Origin: Zygnema cylindricum
Taxonomy: Eukaryota; Streptophyta; Zygnematophyceae; Zygnematales; Zygnemataceae
Reading direction: 5' to 3'
Assembly (NCBI GenBank): GCA_037447655.1
Contig: JBBHKE010001106.1
Location: 281,507-345,506 of the forward strand
DNA length: 64,000 nucleotides
Numbering within the stretch: position 1 is the first letter of the stretch; every line of letters begins with the position of its first letter. The notes beneath the pieces were generated by a model. It had not been told where the DNA came from, made no database searches, and saw nothing but the letters and a program-made list of their open reading frames with translations. A program made the translations under genes and the position numbers. This document shows, in pieces, positions 22,231 to 34,281 of the stretch.

Positions 22231-23939
22231 AGTTTGGGAGGAAAATACAAAGGGGAGGAAAAGTCCAAAAGGATTTCTTTTGACAAATTTTTAGAGATGA
22301 AGAGAAAAAGTTTTTTTTTTTTCGTTTCTTTCCCTTTTTTTTTCCCTATTCTTTTTTGTTCTCATCGTATTTTTTTTTTGATTTTTAAAAAAGTTTTTTT
22401 TTTATTTTTGGGCATGTTTATTTTGAGTTCCGTAAACAGAGTAGAATGTTTTTTGTGTGAATTTTCAATTTTGAGATTTTTTAAAGTTTTCCAATTTTTA
22501 GTTTTTTTAGGATTTGAGGATTCCTTGAAAATTAAGGGTTTCCAAAAAAATTAGATCTTTTTAGAAATTTGTAGATTTTTACGCATTTTTTTCTTAGAGA
22601 AATTAAAAATTCTGAATCAAAATAAGTGGATGAAAAAAATTGGATCCCAAAGGATGCAATTTTTTTTTTCTTCTATACATTGTAGATTTCCAGAATACTT
22701 TTTTTTTTTGCTTTTTTTTGTTTTTGTAGATTACTTTCGCAGCTTTCCCTTCGTTCCGAAAAATAAGAATTACATTCAAATTCGAACTTTTAGAATTCTA
22801 GATATTTAGAATTTTAGTTTTTTAAGGATCTTAGAATTTTAGATCTTTAGAATTTTAGATGTTTTTCTCTTTTTTAGATTCTATTTTTTCGATTGTTAAA
22901 CTGTGATTTGGCAGTGTTTAAGACCATTTATACCCACAAGCAATAAAGCTTGGAAGCTGGAAACAGTTGAAATTAATGGACTTTAAGAAAAAAAAAGTTG
23001 TTTTTCCTTTACTCTCTGTTTTTCTTGTTGTTTTTTTGGTGTGTATGTATATGATTCCTGTTTTTTTTTTTTTTTTTTTAAATGAAAACTATTTTGAATA
23101 TTCACCTATTTCTCCCACCTTTTTTTTTACTTTTAGCCTTTTTTATCCTTTTCTCTTTTCTGTTTTCATATATATAATTTTTTATTTTTTTCTGGTCGTC
23201 GTTTTATTTTTTTCTTGTTGATCATTTTTTTCTTATTTGTTCATTTTCTTTCCTGAGTTGTCAAAGTGACAGATATTACTCCAACTGGAAAATGATTAAG
23301 AATTAAATTAATAATAAAAAAGGACACATTATTATGAATGTCACCACCATTATGAAACCTTATTCAATTATTATCAATGCCATTGTTTCTGCAGTGTATC
23401 AAACATCTTGCTGGCGTCATTAAAAGTACTTTTTCCTATTACAAAACTGTACTTTTTCGTATCATGACGTCACAATCGTACGGCTAACACCGTTTCCGAC
23501 CGATTACCTCCAAAAAACAAAACCATCGGTTGAAAACAAGGTAAAAACCGTAAAACCTAACCCAAAAACCCTAAGATATCAAAACCCTGAACCCTTAAAA
23601 CACCCTCTTGAAAAACCCTGGAGCGCAGTACAAACCTAAAAAAAAACTCCTAAAATGCCGTACACGACCGATTCTATATCCGATGGGCTGTACGTAAACA
23701 ACCGATTCGCTTATCCGTACAAGCAGCCCCGTAAAAAGCTAGTTGGAAGCTTGTGGTTCCGTACACCGCCCGACAGTTTCACTTATTCAAGGATTTATAA
23801 GTGATCGTGCGAAACTAATAGTAATTTAGTGCGAGGGGACGTGACACATTGTTAGTCCACGTCCTTAAAATAGTGTTGTTTTAATGATAATCTATTGTGA
23901 TTTTCGGCCAAAATAAGGCGCCATTAATAGGGTTTAGAA
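22231..23939. other. T-rich region, probable 3' UTR and spacer
   Basis: Long T runs and ATTTTAG repeats. AATAAA at about 22943 could be a polyadenylation signal for the 20988 gene. ORFs here are poly-Phe artefacts of the T runs. From 23.4 to 23.94 kb there is no gene; a decayed TA-MITE (CACCGCCCGAC at about 23766) may be present. Confidence 0.5.
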
Positions 23940-24245
23940 CATAGTTCAAAAGTAGGTGAAAGTAGGCCCATACAATATGCCTATTGTATGCAAAACATAC
24001 AATATGACCTTCAGACCCATATTGTATTCGGACCTATTCGGACCAATTAAAACATTTGGACCAAAAATTGGACCAATTAAAACATTCGAACCAAAAAAAT
24101 TTATTTACACCGTCAGATTCGGACGATCGGACGGTCGCTGATCAAAGTAGATATCTAAGGAGATCACATGAAAAGCCCATAACACAACTTACGATAAAGG
24201 CGCCGACCAAAGGCCTACCATAAAAACGCCTACTTTTGAACTATG
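23940..24245. mobile_element. CATAGTTC-ended element, 306 bp
   Basis: CATAGTTCAAAAGTAGGTG and CGCCTACTTTTGAACTATG form inverted ends. GTTTAGAA is duplicated on both sides (23932-23939, 24246-24253), again followed by C. It shares the CATACAATATG and CGGACGATCGGACGGTCGCT blocks with 2485-2941 in reverse orientation. It sits directly against the next TA-MITE. Confidence 0.8.
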
Positions 24246-24253
24246 GTTTAGAA

Positions 24254-24470
24254 CACCGTGTATCTCTATTAGTGTCGATAAGTATTTCGCCGCTTAAAAC
24301 ATCTTTTTCTGTACACAATTGTACGAATTTTACATGGAGACCGCCAATCGCAAGGTGGGAATCATAGCTTTAAATCGTAACCGTTAGATCCTTAATGGAG
24401 CAAGCGTGTACGGAGAAAATATGTTTTAAGTGGCAAAAAGAACATTAACACTAATAGCGATACACGGTGT
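24254..24470. mobile_element. TA-MITE, CTCCGTACACA class, 217 bp
   Basis: CACCGTGTATCTCTATTAG and CTAATAGCGATACACGGTG ends. The flanking dinucleotides are no longer TA. The left end touches the duplicated target of the element at 23940-24245. Confidence 0.75.
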
Positions 24471-24639
24471 GAAGTTATTAACTGTAAGTCTGTAACAATG
24501 ATGAGCGGTGTAGGTTTACCAAGGCAAGGAATGACTAATTATTAATTAGGGTACTATGGGGGTATTGGCAGGAAAAGCATGCCGAAAGTTTTCGATAAAA
24601 TCCAAATCTATATTACGAAGAGCGAGGTGCTCCGTACGC

Positions 24640-25945
24640 CCATCTCTGTCCGTTAATTTTTCTACGTTTCCGATTGGTTGGGTGAGTACCCGTCAGTCAG
24701 TTTGTTCTTTTGTCGCCGGGCAATTTTTTTTATTATTGGTCGCCTCCGCCCGTGATTCCACGATTATTCTGACGTTTCTGATTGGTTGGGTGAGTACACC
24801 GTGAATCGCTTATAGTGTTAATGTTTTCTACATTTTATAGCCGCTTAAAACACATTCTCTCTATACAGACGTGTTCGATTTCTGATTGGAGACCACCACG
24901 TATTTCAATTAGAACCATCGGATTTCAAATCCGACAAGTGTGCACAGGAAGATTTTGTTTTAAGTAGCCAAAAAAAACATTGACACCATTAAGCGATTCA
25001 CGGTGTACCTGTCAGTCAGTTTGTTTTCTTGTTGCCGGGCATTTTTTTTTTTTTGATTGGACTCCCGCCGCTCCTGAATTCCGCGATTATTCCGACGCTT
25101 GTGATTGGCTGCATAAGTGCGCGCCAGTCAGTTTTTGTCTTTTTTCTTTTACTCGTAGCACGTCGTGCGTAGCGCGTGCGTGTACTCGTTTCAAATGCGA
25201 TAAAGAAATGGAAGGAAAGGACGGGAAATGCGCGGAAATTACGGATTGGCGAGAAACCCTAAAAAATGTCGCAAGGAATTGAAGGGAAATCGCTTCTTTA
25301 TTGCAAAACTCGCGATGGAAAATTAATCCGGGTTCAAAGGGGGATTAAAAAAGCTAAAAAAGAGAAAAGAAAATAAGAAACAAAGGGAAAACGATCAAAA
25401 CAAAAAGCAAAAATGTATGTTTCGCTGAACATTGCATGGGATTCGAATACGAAGAGAGGGCGCTTCCGTCCGTTCGAATCTGTCCGTGAATTTTTCTACG
25501 TCTCTGATTGGTTGGGTGAGTACCGGTCAGTCAGTTTGTTTTCTTGTTGCCGGGAAATCAAAATTTTTAACTGGTCGCCACCACCCGTGAATTCCGCGAT
25601 TATTCCGACGTTTGTGATTGGCTGCATGAGTGCGCGCCAGTGAGTTTTTGACTTTTTTCTTTTGCTCGTAGCATGTCGTGCATTAGCATGTGCAGTGTAC
25701 TCGTTTCAAAAAATGCGATACTTATATGGAAGGAAAGGACGCGGAAATTATGCAGTTGGCGAGAAACCATAAAAAATGTCGAAAGGAATTGAAGAGAAAT
25801 CGCTTCTTTATTGCAAAACTTGCATTTGTAAAAACAATCCGGGTTCAAAGGGGATTGTAAAAAGAGAAATAAAATAAGAAATGAATGGAACGTGATCAAG
25901 ACAAAAATAAAAAATGTATGTTTCGCTGAACATTGCATGGATTCA
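24640..25945. repeat. Tandem duplication carrying a MITE insertion
   Basis: Blocks such as GATTGGTTGGGTGAGTAC (near 24672, 24780 and 25505), GTCAGTCAGTTTGTT and GAATTCCGCGATTATTCCGA recur. Two long units (about 25010-25437 and 25437-25945) both end ATGTATGTTTCGCTGAACAT, and a shorter partial unit precedes them. ORFs in the units are short and not conserved between copies. Confidence 0.75.
24797..25005. mobile_element. TA-MITE with empty-site proof, 209 bp
   Basis: CACCGTGAATCGC...GCGATTCACGGTG, flanked by TA at 24795-24796 and 25006-25007. The paralogous empty sites in the same tandem repeat read TGAGTACCCGTCAGTCAG (near 24690) and TGAGTACCGGTCAGTCAG (near 25515). The filled site reads TGAGTA, element, TACCTGTCAGTCAG. 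This fixes the ends and the 2-bp TA duplication. Confidence 0.92.
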
Positions 25946-26363
25946 TTCGAGCAGTTATTTGAAACCGTCTACATGTTCGTCACAGAGTTATGCTGCAGCT
26001 GTTTTCTCGTCCGCTCGTTTTGGTCACTCTTAGCCCTAAAATTTGGAGCGTCGGAGATTTAGCCACGTGTATAATCCTGTTAGGGGTACCAAATTTGAAA
26101 TTTCTGGCGCGACTAAACGACCAAATGTAAATCTGTAAATCAGCACGTCATAAGACGTACCATAATTTATCGTACCCCAAATAAAAGACAAAAACATCTT
26201 TCTATAAAATTAGCGCGTAAGAAGATAAATATTAGTTTAGAAAGTCGATAAATAGTGTGGTATTTGACGTATGTTTATGTCACCTTACACGCTTTTCGTC
26301 AGACGTCAAGATCCACACGCAAATATATTATATAACCTAAAATAGGGTAGTTACTGTACTGTA

Positions 26364-27353
26364 CACTGCGAATCGCTATTAGCGTTAGGGTGTGTCCCCA
26401 TGTGCATAAGTAAGGGTTTTTTTCTGTCGTTTTCCTGTAAAACTTAGCGTCGTACTGCCTAAGTTCCAACCGTACAAAGGAATCGCAAATTTGTAGAGTA
26501 CAATTTGCGTCACCCTCGAACTTAGGATGTACGAAAAATTGTCGTCTTCTGTTTTTCGACCCACTTCGACGACAAAAAACGTCATCTTAAACCTTATCTT
26601 TAAAACACATGCGCGATGTGTTTTAAAACTAGGGATTTTATGTAAAAAAATAGGAACACATATTCGCACGTGCCGTAATTTTCGAAGTATTTCACACGAT
26701 TTTCAAAGACAAAGAAAAGTACGGAAATCGCTATGTTTTGTCCGTTTGCATTTAATACGACAAATAAAATTACACAATTTGTTTGGTTTTGTCTGTTTTC
26801 GTCCAGTACAGATTTTTTTTTTGCAGGGGTCTCGAAATTCCGATGCCATTTCACGTCGACCGGACAGGAGACGCAAAGGCAAAGCGCAATTTCTTCAACC
26901 GTGAAACGGTACAGGGTGGAAGGCGGTACGTCTACAATGTCACGGTAAGACATGCGACGTCACACAAGCAGTTCCAAAAAATAACGTCCGACAACACAGA
27001 TTGTAGACGTTGACAACCGTCACAGGTATTGTCGACGTACACAATCGTCACAAACGTAACTTACGATACGTTCTTGCACATAGGGACACTTGAAAAGCGG
27101 GTCCGCCGGATCTGCGCTAAATTACAAAGTAAGTTCGCTAAGTTACAAGTACATGGGGAAATACCCTTAATCACGCTGATTCGGCGGCTCTAAATTTTTA
27201 CCCAAATTCTCAAATAGAGTGATTAAAAAAACCCTAAAAACCAAATTAGAGTAACTGATTTCCTTGAAAATCCCCAAATTCCCAATTAGTGATAATCACA
27301 CTAATTATTATTTAACACTAAATATTTGTTAACGCTAATAGCGATTCGCGGTG
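26364..27353. mobile_element. TA-MITE interrupted by a Harbinger-like element
   Basis: CACTGCGAATCGCTATTAGCG and CGCTAATAGCGATTCGCGGTG are its ends, with TA on both sides. Removing the insertion at 26388-27166 and one TTA leaves about 208 bp, the usual size of the short class. The interval 25946-26363 shows no gene. Confidence 0.8.
26388..27166. mobile_element. PIF/Harbinger-like element, 779 bp, TTA TSD
   Basis: Starts GGGTGTGTCCCCATGTGC and ends GTACATGGGGAAATACCC, with TTA at 26385-26387 and 27167-27169. It is an inverted relative of 62952-63732, sharing the GTCGACCGGACAGGAGACGC-type block. ORFs inside are short and non-homologous, so it is non-autonomous. Confidence 0.8.
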
Positions 27354-27358
27354 TACTT

Positions 27359-27973
27359 TAGTGTTGTATATCGGGAATATTTCTATATACTCGATATATC
27401 TAATATCAAACGGTCAAAGGGTTCGATATATCGCTCCTGGACATGCAAGAAATATCGCGATACATGTCGTGGAAAGTGGGGTTCCGTATAGCTATAGTAC
27501 GAAAATTATGTGCGAACAAGTACGGCAGCCAAACTTCCCCGGGGCGGCGCCCCCGGCGGAAACTATTAAGAACCCAACTTTGCTTCGATAAATCACTGTA
27601 TAAATATATGCCGCCGGGCAGAGGTCACAATCGGGGATCCGAATCCGTACCCGATCCGTACCCGGCTGGCCGCATCGGATCCGGAACGGATTCGGGTGCC
27701 AAATTTTGGGGGCCGGCCGGATTCGGCCGGGTGATTCAAAAACAAAAAAGAAAAAAAACGGGTACGGCCAGATTCGGGTACCCGATTGTGACCTCTGCCC
27801 CCGAGGAGGGGGGGGAACTTTTGGGAAACCCAACTCGGAATCCGACATACTCTCGGAATATCGAGAGTATATTTGTGGGAGCCATATTGAGCTTCTCGAT
27901 ATATTGAGTATATCGGCTACCCAAAAATTAGTTACATATTGAATATCGGCAAGTGCCTTCGATACACAACTTA
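27359..27973. mobile_element. Degenerate hAT-like element
   Basis: TAGTGTTGTATATCGGGAAT at the left and TTCGATACACAACTTAG at the right resemble the TAGTGTTGTG...CACAACACTA ends of the family. The interior has repeated CCGGCC/GGATCCG and CGATATATCG blocks. No clear 8-bp duplication remains, so the ends are approximate. The interval 27974-28455 shows no gene. Confidence 0.5.
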
Positions 27974-28455
27974 GTGGTGAGGTCACAGATAGAGAGACTG
28001 TTAACCGACGGTAAGGAATCCATTTTCTTGACGGAGTGACTTGAGTGACGAGGCAATGTATGTCCTCGAAGTTTACAGTTTCGTACGAATACTTTTCGTA
28101 CAAGAATTTCACCTTGAATTTTGGCGTCGCATAGTACTAAATCTCTGTAAAATTTCCTGTGCAAAATCGGCACAAATCTTTACAGGGCGATCTCGGTCGC
28201 ACTTGATAAAACCGTACGCACGAATTCACATTCCGTACCAGGGTCCTGTATTTTTGCATGACTTTCTGGCGTTTACGAACGGGGACCATCGAAAACTTCG
28301 TAGCTGTCCAATTTTCATTTCGAACACCTGTACTTTTTAAGCCTTTACAGTACTTAAGCGTACTGTACTGTAGTGTACTCTTAGTCACTACAATACAGTA
28401 CAGAACTGTACTCTGTAGAGTGTCCTTTGTCCTGTCTTTACAGTTCAGTACAGTA

Positions 28456-28673
28456 CACCGTGAATCGCTATTAGCGTCAATGTTATTTTCGCCACTTAAA
28501 GACATCTTTTCTCCGTACACACATGTTAGATTTTCAATTTCTGACCGTCAATCGGAAGCTGAGAATGTTACCTTTCAATCTCAGCCGTCAGATCTAAAAT
28601 TGGACAGGTGTGTACGGAGAAAAGATGTTTTAAGTGGGGGAAAAAACTTCTACGCTAATAGCGATTCACGGTT
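28456..28673. mobile_element. TA-MITE in the promoter of the fucosyltransferase gene
   Basis: CACCGTGAATCGCTATTAGCG left end and GCTAATAGCGATTCACGGT right end. It has the interior arms TTTTCTCCGTACACACATGT and GTGTGTACGGAGAAAAGATG. It lies about 170 bp upstream of the ATG at 28845, so it is likely in the proximal promoter or 5' UTR. Confidence 0.85.
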
Positions 28674-28844
28674 TACTGTACTGTAGTTTGCTGTCCTATG
28701 TCATTTTCAACCGCTGTACTTTTTTGAACTTATCTTGTACTTTCAAATCCTGGAGTGCCCTGCCAGTCTGCCACTACAGGACACTTTACTTTATGCTTTC
28801 CTTGCCTGCTGCAGCTACAGGACTGTAGCTACGAATCAATCGCC

Positions 28845-31286
28845 ATGGCTACTGCTACCCGTGAAAAAGGCGCATCATCTGCTCGTCGTACCTCGTGTAC
28901 TTCGAGGTTTGCATGGATAGTTTTCTTTCTTGCCATTATGGCCGTACAATTCGCCTTACTGCAACGCTGGTCGTTGATTCAGCAACTTGCAGCCAATGGC
29001 GAGGATTCAAACAATATCACAAGGTGGGCCGTACAGATCCGTACGGACATCCTTGCTGCTCTCGGAGAACAAGAGCAGAAACTAGCAGATATGGCGGCAG
29101 ATATCACGAGCCAATTGAAAGAACGGGAGGAAGTTTTACTGAGCATAGGGCAAAAGTTGCAGGAGCGTGAGCAGCTGATTGCCGCGTGGCACGCTAAAAT
29201 GGATCCGATTTCCCGATCGGAATCTGGATTTGATGGTTCGGATGCTCTTAGAACTGCGAATTTGTCGTCACTTGCTGGAGCTGGTGATTTGAAATCTGCT
29301 CTTTTTTACATCAATCAACGGCTCCAGGAACGCGAGGATTCTCTTGCTAAGTTACAAGCAAAGCTGACCGATATTGTTAACAAAGGCGATTTCCAAAGCG
29401 ATTTTTCTTCTAGTAATGACGACGGTTTTAAGACGGATATTGCAACTGAGGAGATTACTACTTGCAACAGGATGCAAGATACAGGGAAGAGAGGTCACTT
29501 AGTATGGAAACCGACTCCCGGGAAGTACTTATTGTTAATGTGTTCCGGGGGACAGTTAAGTAACCGTCTTTCTTGTATTCGACAACATATTTTAGATGCC
29601 GTATTATTGAACAGAACTTTGATTTTTCCGTCTCGCGGTATTGATTATGACTTCGAGAATCTGCTTGACCTTCAACAGCCTGCAAAGTGTTTTGGAAATG
29701 GCACTTTTATAACATTGAACGAGTATCTTCGCCAAAAGGTGAGGAAAGAAGTCGGTAGATTTTGTTGAAACTTTGTTTGATTTTGTTGATATTTTATTTA
29801 ATTTGGTGTAATATTTTTTTGATTTTGTTGAAAATGTGGAAATGGCCACAGGTTGATCTCTATAGCACAGTTCAAACCCATAGAAACGCTGTATCTGGTG
29901 ACTTCGTATTATATGCATATAATGTGCTTATAGTATGAGGTAACCACATGTAGAATTTCCATTCCTTTTCGCACATCAAAACTATGCACTACAGCTGGAG
30001 GATTATAGTTTGGTATTTTCATTGAAAAACTTAATTAGGTTAAGTTGTAGAGCATTTTCACGTTTTGCGACATGTTTAAGTAATGCAAGTTTTGAAGCAT
30101 TCTCACATTCTCTAACGTATTTAACTACGGTAGGGTTGAAAGCATTTTCACCTTTTTGCAACATGTTTATTTATGGTGAGTTTGACAGCATTTTCACTTC
30201 TAAGATAGTTTGAAGTCAGTTTTACTCTTTCCGACATGTTTAACTAGGTTTTGTTTGGAAGCATTTTACTTTTTAACTACGGTACATTTGAACGCATTTT
30301 CAGTAATAGTTAAATTTGAATTTTCACCTTTGGCAACTTGTTTAACTGGTAATCTTGAAACCATTTTCATTTTTGCAACATGTTATGATGGAATTATATT
30401 GTTTGCTGTCGTGTTGCAGGGTGTTCCCAAACAATTACGAGTAGACCGGTTTATCTGCCATGTGCATATATATCAAAGACCAAAGATTTGTGATGGACTC
30501 AAGGCAAAGTACGCACAGTTGGGAATAACCTTTGGGGTTACTGAAATCCCCGAGTTTAGAACATCAGGTCCGTGGCTTAAGTATAAGACGGCCGAATTTT
30601 TGGGAAATTTCAGTTATACGGACGATATCATTGCCTTTGGCAACATGTTTGGTGTGGGAGGAAGAGAATTGAGATTTGAGGGCAGTAGTCCTCTTTATGT
30701 GACAGAATCGTGCCGGTATTATCTCTCTCCGAGCCCACAAATTGTGGAAACTGCTGTTGGTTTTGTTAATTCGTATTTAGGAAATCGTTTTATGGCATTA
30801 CATTTGCGACGAGGAGATTTTTTTGGACATTGTATGAAAGGTTCAGCCCAAGGACGTCATGGGGGACACGTATGTTTTCACCCTATGCAACAGGTTGCTC
30901 ATTGTATAGTTAAGAGACTCGAGGAGAATCCGGGAATAACCACTATTTACTTGGCGACCAATGGGAATGCACAAGAACTTGATTTGCTAAAGCAGTTACT
31001 GGCTCTTCGTAAGAAGCCCGCGCCTTTGGTACGACTACCACCTTTGGAAAGCAGTCCGTGGGCAGAGCCGTTAATTAAGCGCGGTTTACACAACAACTCG
31101 GATGTTTTGGGACTTGTGGAGAAGACTATATGTGTGTTCAGTTCCGTATTTTATGGAACACCGGGCTCTACATTTTCCGGTGATATAGGTCGGCTCCGGG
31201 ACTGGTGGTATTTGAGGTCCTGTCATGACGGGAACATTTGTAGCGACAAGGATGAAGGAGAAATTCTGCCAATTAGAGCACCGTAA
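28845..31286 (+). CDS. GDP-fucose protein O-fucosyltransferase-like protein, two exons, 586 aa
   Basis: Exons 28845-29738 and 30420-31286 join in phase 0 (CAAAAG|GTGAGG; TTGCAG|GGTGTT) to give 586 residues. The ATG sits in a strong context (CGCCATGGCT). Residues ~22-39 (FAWIVFFLAIMAVQFALL) form a type II signal anchor. A stem follows with LxERE heptad-like repeats (residues ~85-125, 175-200). The catalytic domain starts near 228: CSGGQLSNRLSCIRQHILDA, HLRRGD at 426-431, and GTPGSTFSGDIGRLR from 544. These match the three conserved motifs of plant O-FucT proteins. The expected role is transfer of fucose, or a related sugar step, in the Golgi. The acceptor substrate is unknown. Several Cys residues in the lumenal part may pair. 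The frame is intact; a MITE lies just upstream. Confidence 0.9.
30030..30395. repeat. Degenerate ~60-bp repeats in the O-FucT intron
   Basis: Blocks like GCATTTTCACTTTTGCAACA and ATGTTTAACTA...GTTTGAA recur about six times with substitutions and gaps through the single intron of the fucosyltransferase gene. Confidence 0.65.
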
Positions 31287-32389
31287 CATGCGAGAAAAAT
31301 TGACATGCTTCTGAAACAACGAAAAATATTTCATTTCCGTGTAGCACACATGGTGAGAGATTAGGTAACACCTTAATCCTCGGAGAGTCTATACTCAGTT
31401 TTTTTTCGGGAGAGTCTGTACTCTGATTTTCTGTACACTCGAAAATAAGCACTTGGCATGCTTAAATTGTCAAGGCAATGCTGAATGTCCTGTGACATTT
31501 GTCACATTACATGTGTGATCACGTCTGAGTGTTTTTTTAAATCGAAAAGCGGGAGAGGTATTCTGACAGGAAATCCCAATTCAGTCGATGCTCGATTTCA
31601 TTTTGTTCAAACATCATGGTGGAACTTATTTAGTTGAATTATTTTTTGGCGCGACATTTGCTCTTCTTCTCTTAAGAATTTCTTTCGCTGAGAAGTTGTT
31701 TTCCCTTATCAGAGCCGCAAGAAAGGCACTCCCGGAGAATAGGATTTTGTATGTATATCATTAGGACCATTATTTTGGAAACATTATGGAGAAGGAGAGG
31801 GAAGCTTGAAGTTTAGAAGTTTGCCTTTTTATGATCAATTTCTTCTGCTACTTGGCAGTCGCTCTTTAACTGTTTTTTCAAAATTTTGAAACCAATAGGT
31901 TTTTCTCTTTCCACTTTTTATGGTTTTATCATATTTCATAGACTTTTGAGTTTTTTAGTTGTGGCATCAAGTGCTGATGCCTTCAATTATGAAGTTCAAC
32001 AGTTCATAAGTTGCTACGCAAAAAATGTATACTGATTTTTTTTTATAAATTATCCATGCGAAGTGTAAAGGATTGCCTGTTTTTCATGCTTCCGGTTATA
32101 ATGTCTTTGTATTTGGGCATTTCAACTTTCAATTTGTGTGTTTTAACTTCTGGTTTGTGTGCTTTTCAAATTGAACGTTTTTACTTCCGTTTTTTTTGTG
32201 TTCTTAGTTTTTTTTGCATGTATTTACGTGTTTTTGTGTGTTTTTTACTGTATTTGTACTTTTGCTTGTTTTGTATGTTCTTCTCCCAATTTGTTTGTTT
32301 TAACTTCCAAATTTGTGTTTAAACTTTCAACTTTGTGGTTTAACGCTGACATATGCATTTGATGTTTACAGGACTTGCTCGCTTGGAAT
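31287..32389. other. 3' flank, no gene
   Basis: T-rich sequence after the fucosyltransferase stop. It probably includes its 3' UTR. ORFs here are Phe/Cys/Leu-rich artefacts. Confidence 0.5.
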
Positions 32390-32394
32390 CAATT

Positions 32395-32690
32395 TTTAAA
32401 GATCTTATGGATCGTATTCAAGGAGAGAAGGGAAGGGTCTCACAGTCTTTAAAGATCATATGGATCGTATTCGCGGAGAGAAGGCTCTCACAGTTTTTGA
32501 GAATCTTATGGATCCTATTCGAGGAGAGGAGGGAAGGGTCTCACAGTTTTTGAAGATCTTATAGATCGTATTCGAGGAGAGAAGTGAAGGGTCTCACATT
32601 TTTTGAAGATCTTATGGATCGTATTCGAGAAAGGGTCTCTCAGTTTTTGCAAATCGTATGGATCGTGTTGGAGGAGTGGGATGAGCCTTC
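32395..32690. repeat. ~53-bp tandem repeat, 5-6 copies
   Basis: Units of the type GATCTTATGGATCGTATTCG followed by AGGAGAGAAGGGAAGGGTCT and CACAGTTTTTGA repeat with small length changes. It gives short ORFs in changing frames, so coding is unlikely. Confidence 0.8.
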
Positions 32691-32699
32691 CATGTCGGA

Positions 32700-34108
32700 T
32701 GTGAGTTTCTGCACTTTTTTGTGTTTTATAGCTTTGACTTTAAGGATAGGTTTTACCAGAAAACTAACTTGTAGACGTTCTTATATTTGTTTTGGGAGGA
32801 CACTAACGATAATATGTTTACCTGAAAAAAAGGGATGTGACGTTAATGCCCTTCTGGTTAAATGGGCTTCTTTCTCTCTCTCCCTTTCCCTCTCCCCCTC
32901 CTCCCCCTCCTAAACATTTGTCAGGCAGTCAAGCTTCCTTAACTTTATTTTAAACCACTGGATTTTCTTTTTGAGGCAAGCTCTTGAAAGGTAACAGCCT
33001 TATCTTTCTATTCATCCTTCAAAAAAGACAATTCAACAATTGAAAAGGAAGTTTTAGATGTTTGACTGCCCAAAAAATGTTCAACACTATTAACAAAGGG
33101 ATGATTTTCCTATGACATTCATATATATATATACATATATATATTTTTCACAATCATGTTTATATTAATATTCATATTCACATACTCGTTCCTATCTATT
33201 CCCTATTCAATCATTCATTATTATTTTTTTTTTTTTGAAGTATGGTGGACCATTTTTGTCGCTAGCTTGTACTCGTCCATGGCTACCACAAAAAAAAATA
33301 AAAAAATCATAATAATAATAATAGTAATAATAAGGAGGGATTCTGGCTTTGTTTCAATTTTAAACCTTGCAACACAGGTATTAAACTCCATTAAAAAAAA
33401 AACATTCCTTGTGGCCAATTTGTCATATCTGATCAGTCTAAGTCCAAGAGAAGGTTTTCGAGGATGGATGAAAGTATTTCTTATTGTTACTTCAGAAGTT
33501 TTCTTTTCCTGTTTTTTTCCGGGACTTTTTACATCTTTTTTTGGCTCATTTAGTAGGTCGTAGGTCTAATATTTTTTTTTGGGTAAACTTTTCATTCTGT
33601 ACACACTAGTAGACATCACATATGAGTACACGTACAACAGAAACACAATTATTATATATGTAGAGATATATTAAGTACAAATACACGAGTAGACATCACA
33701 TATCCGTGTCTTTCTCATAACCTTCTCATAGATTTTTCTCATGGTAGATATTTTACCGGTTTTTACCAGTTCGGTTATTCCATGGAGTAACAGCAAAATG
33801 CAATGCTCTATGCTGTACGGCACTATAAGCTCCAGGTGAATCAATAAGCAAGTACACATGATGTATACACAGTATATTGTTATCGCAGAGATTATATTAA
33901 TTTGGTCCCGGTTTCTTTTTGCCCTCTGAACACAAAATGGTGTTCCTAATACTAGTTGTTTTTTTCTCAATGCTAATTCTTTCTGTGATTCATTATCGTC
34001 CACGTCATGTGCATCGAAAATATAATTATTAATACTGAAACAGTCCTCGTACTAAATATTTCTGAAAACAATAGTAAACGATGGTGTAGTGGATGGATAG
34101 AGTAACTA
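32700..34108. other. No gene seen
   Basis: AT-rich with TA and TAA microsatellites (33119-33145, 33305-33335) and T runs. ORFs are short and low-complexity. Confidence 0.45.
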
Positions 34109-34281
34109 AACTGCCCATCTCTATTAGAGTTCATCACTAATTTGAGAGTGTTTTTTTGACCCAAAATCGTAAATTAGTGTAATAACACTAATTTAGGTGG
34201 CCCATAATGAGCCATGTGCAAAAACCAATTCAGTCTAGTTAATTTCAAGAAAGCACTTAACACTAGTAGCTATTGGCGCCG
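34109..34281. mobile_element. Diverged TA-MITE
   Basis: CTGCCCATCTCTATTAGAG and CTAGTAGCTATTGGCGCCG are a recognisable but decayed inverted pair. Non-coding. Confidence 0.5.

Noticed and set aside
22234-23221. Phe-rich ORFs with apparent membrane segments
   Set aside because: Products of long T runs; no start context or homology.
27443-28112. Overlapping ORFs of 154 (+) and 206 (-) codons
   Set aside because: Both cross the repeat-rich interior of a hAT-like element, with CCGG/GGATCC repeats on both strands, and show no domain.
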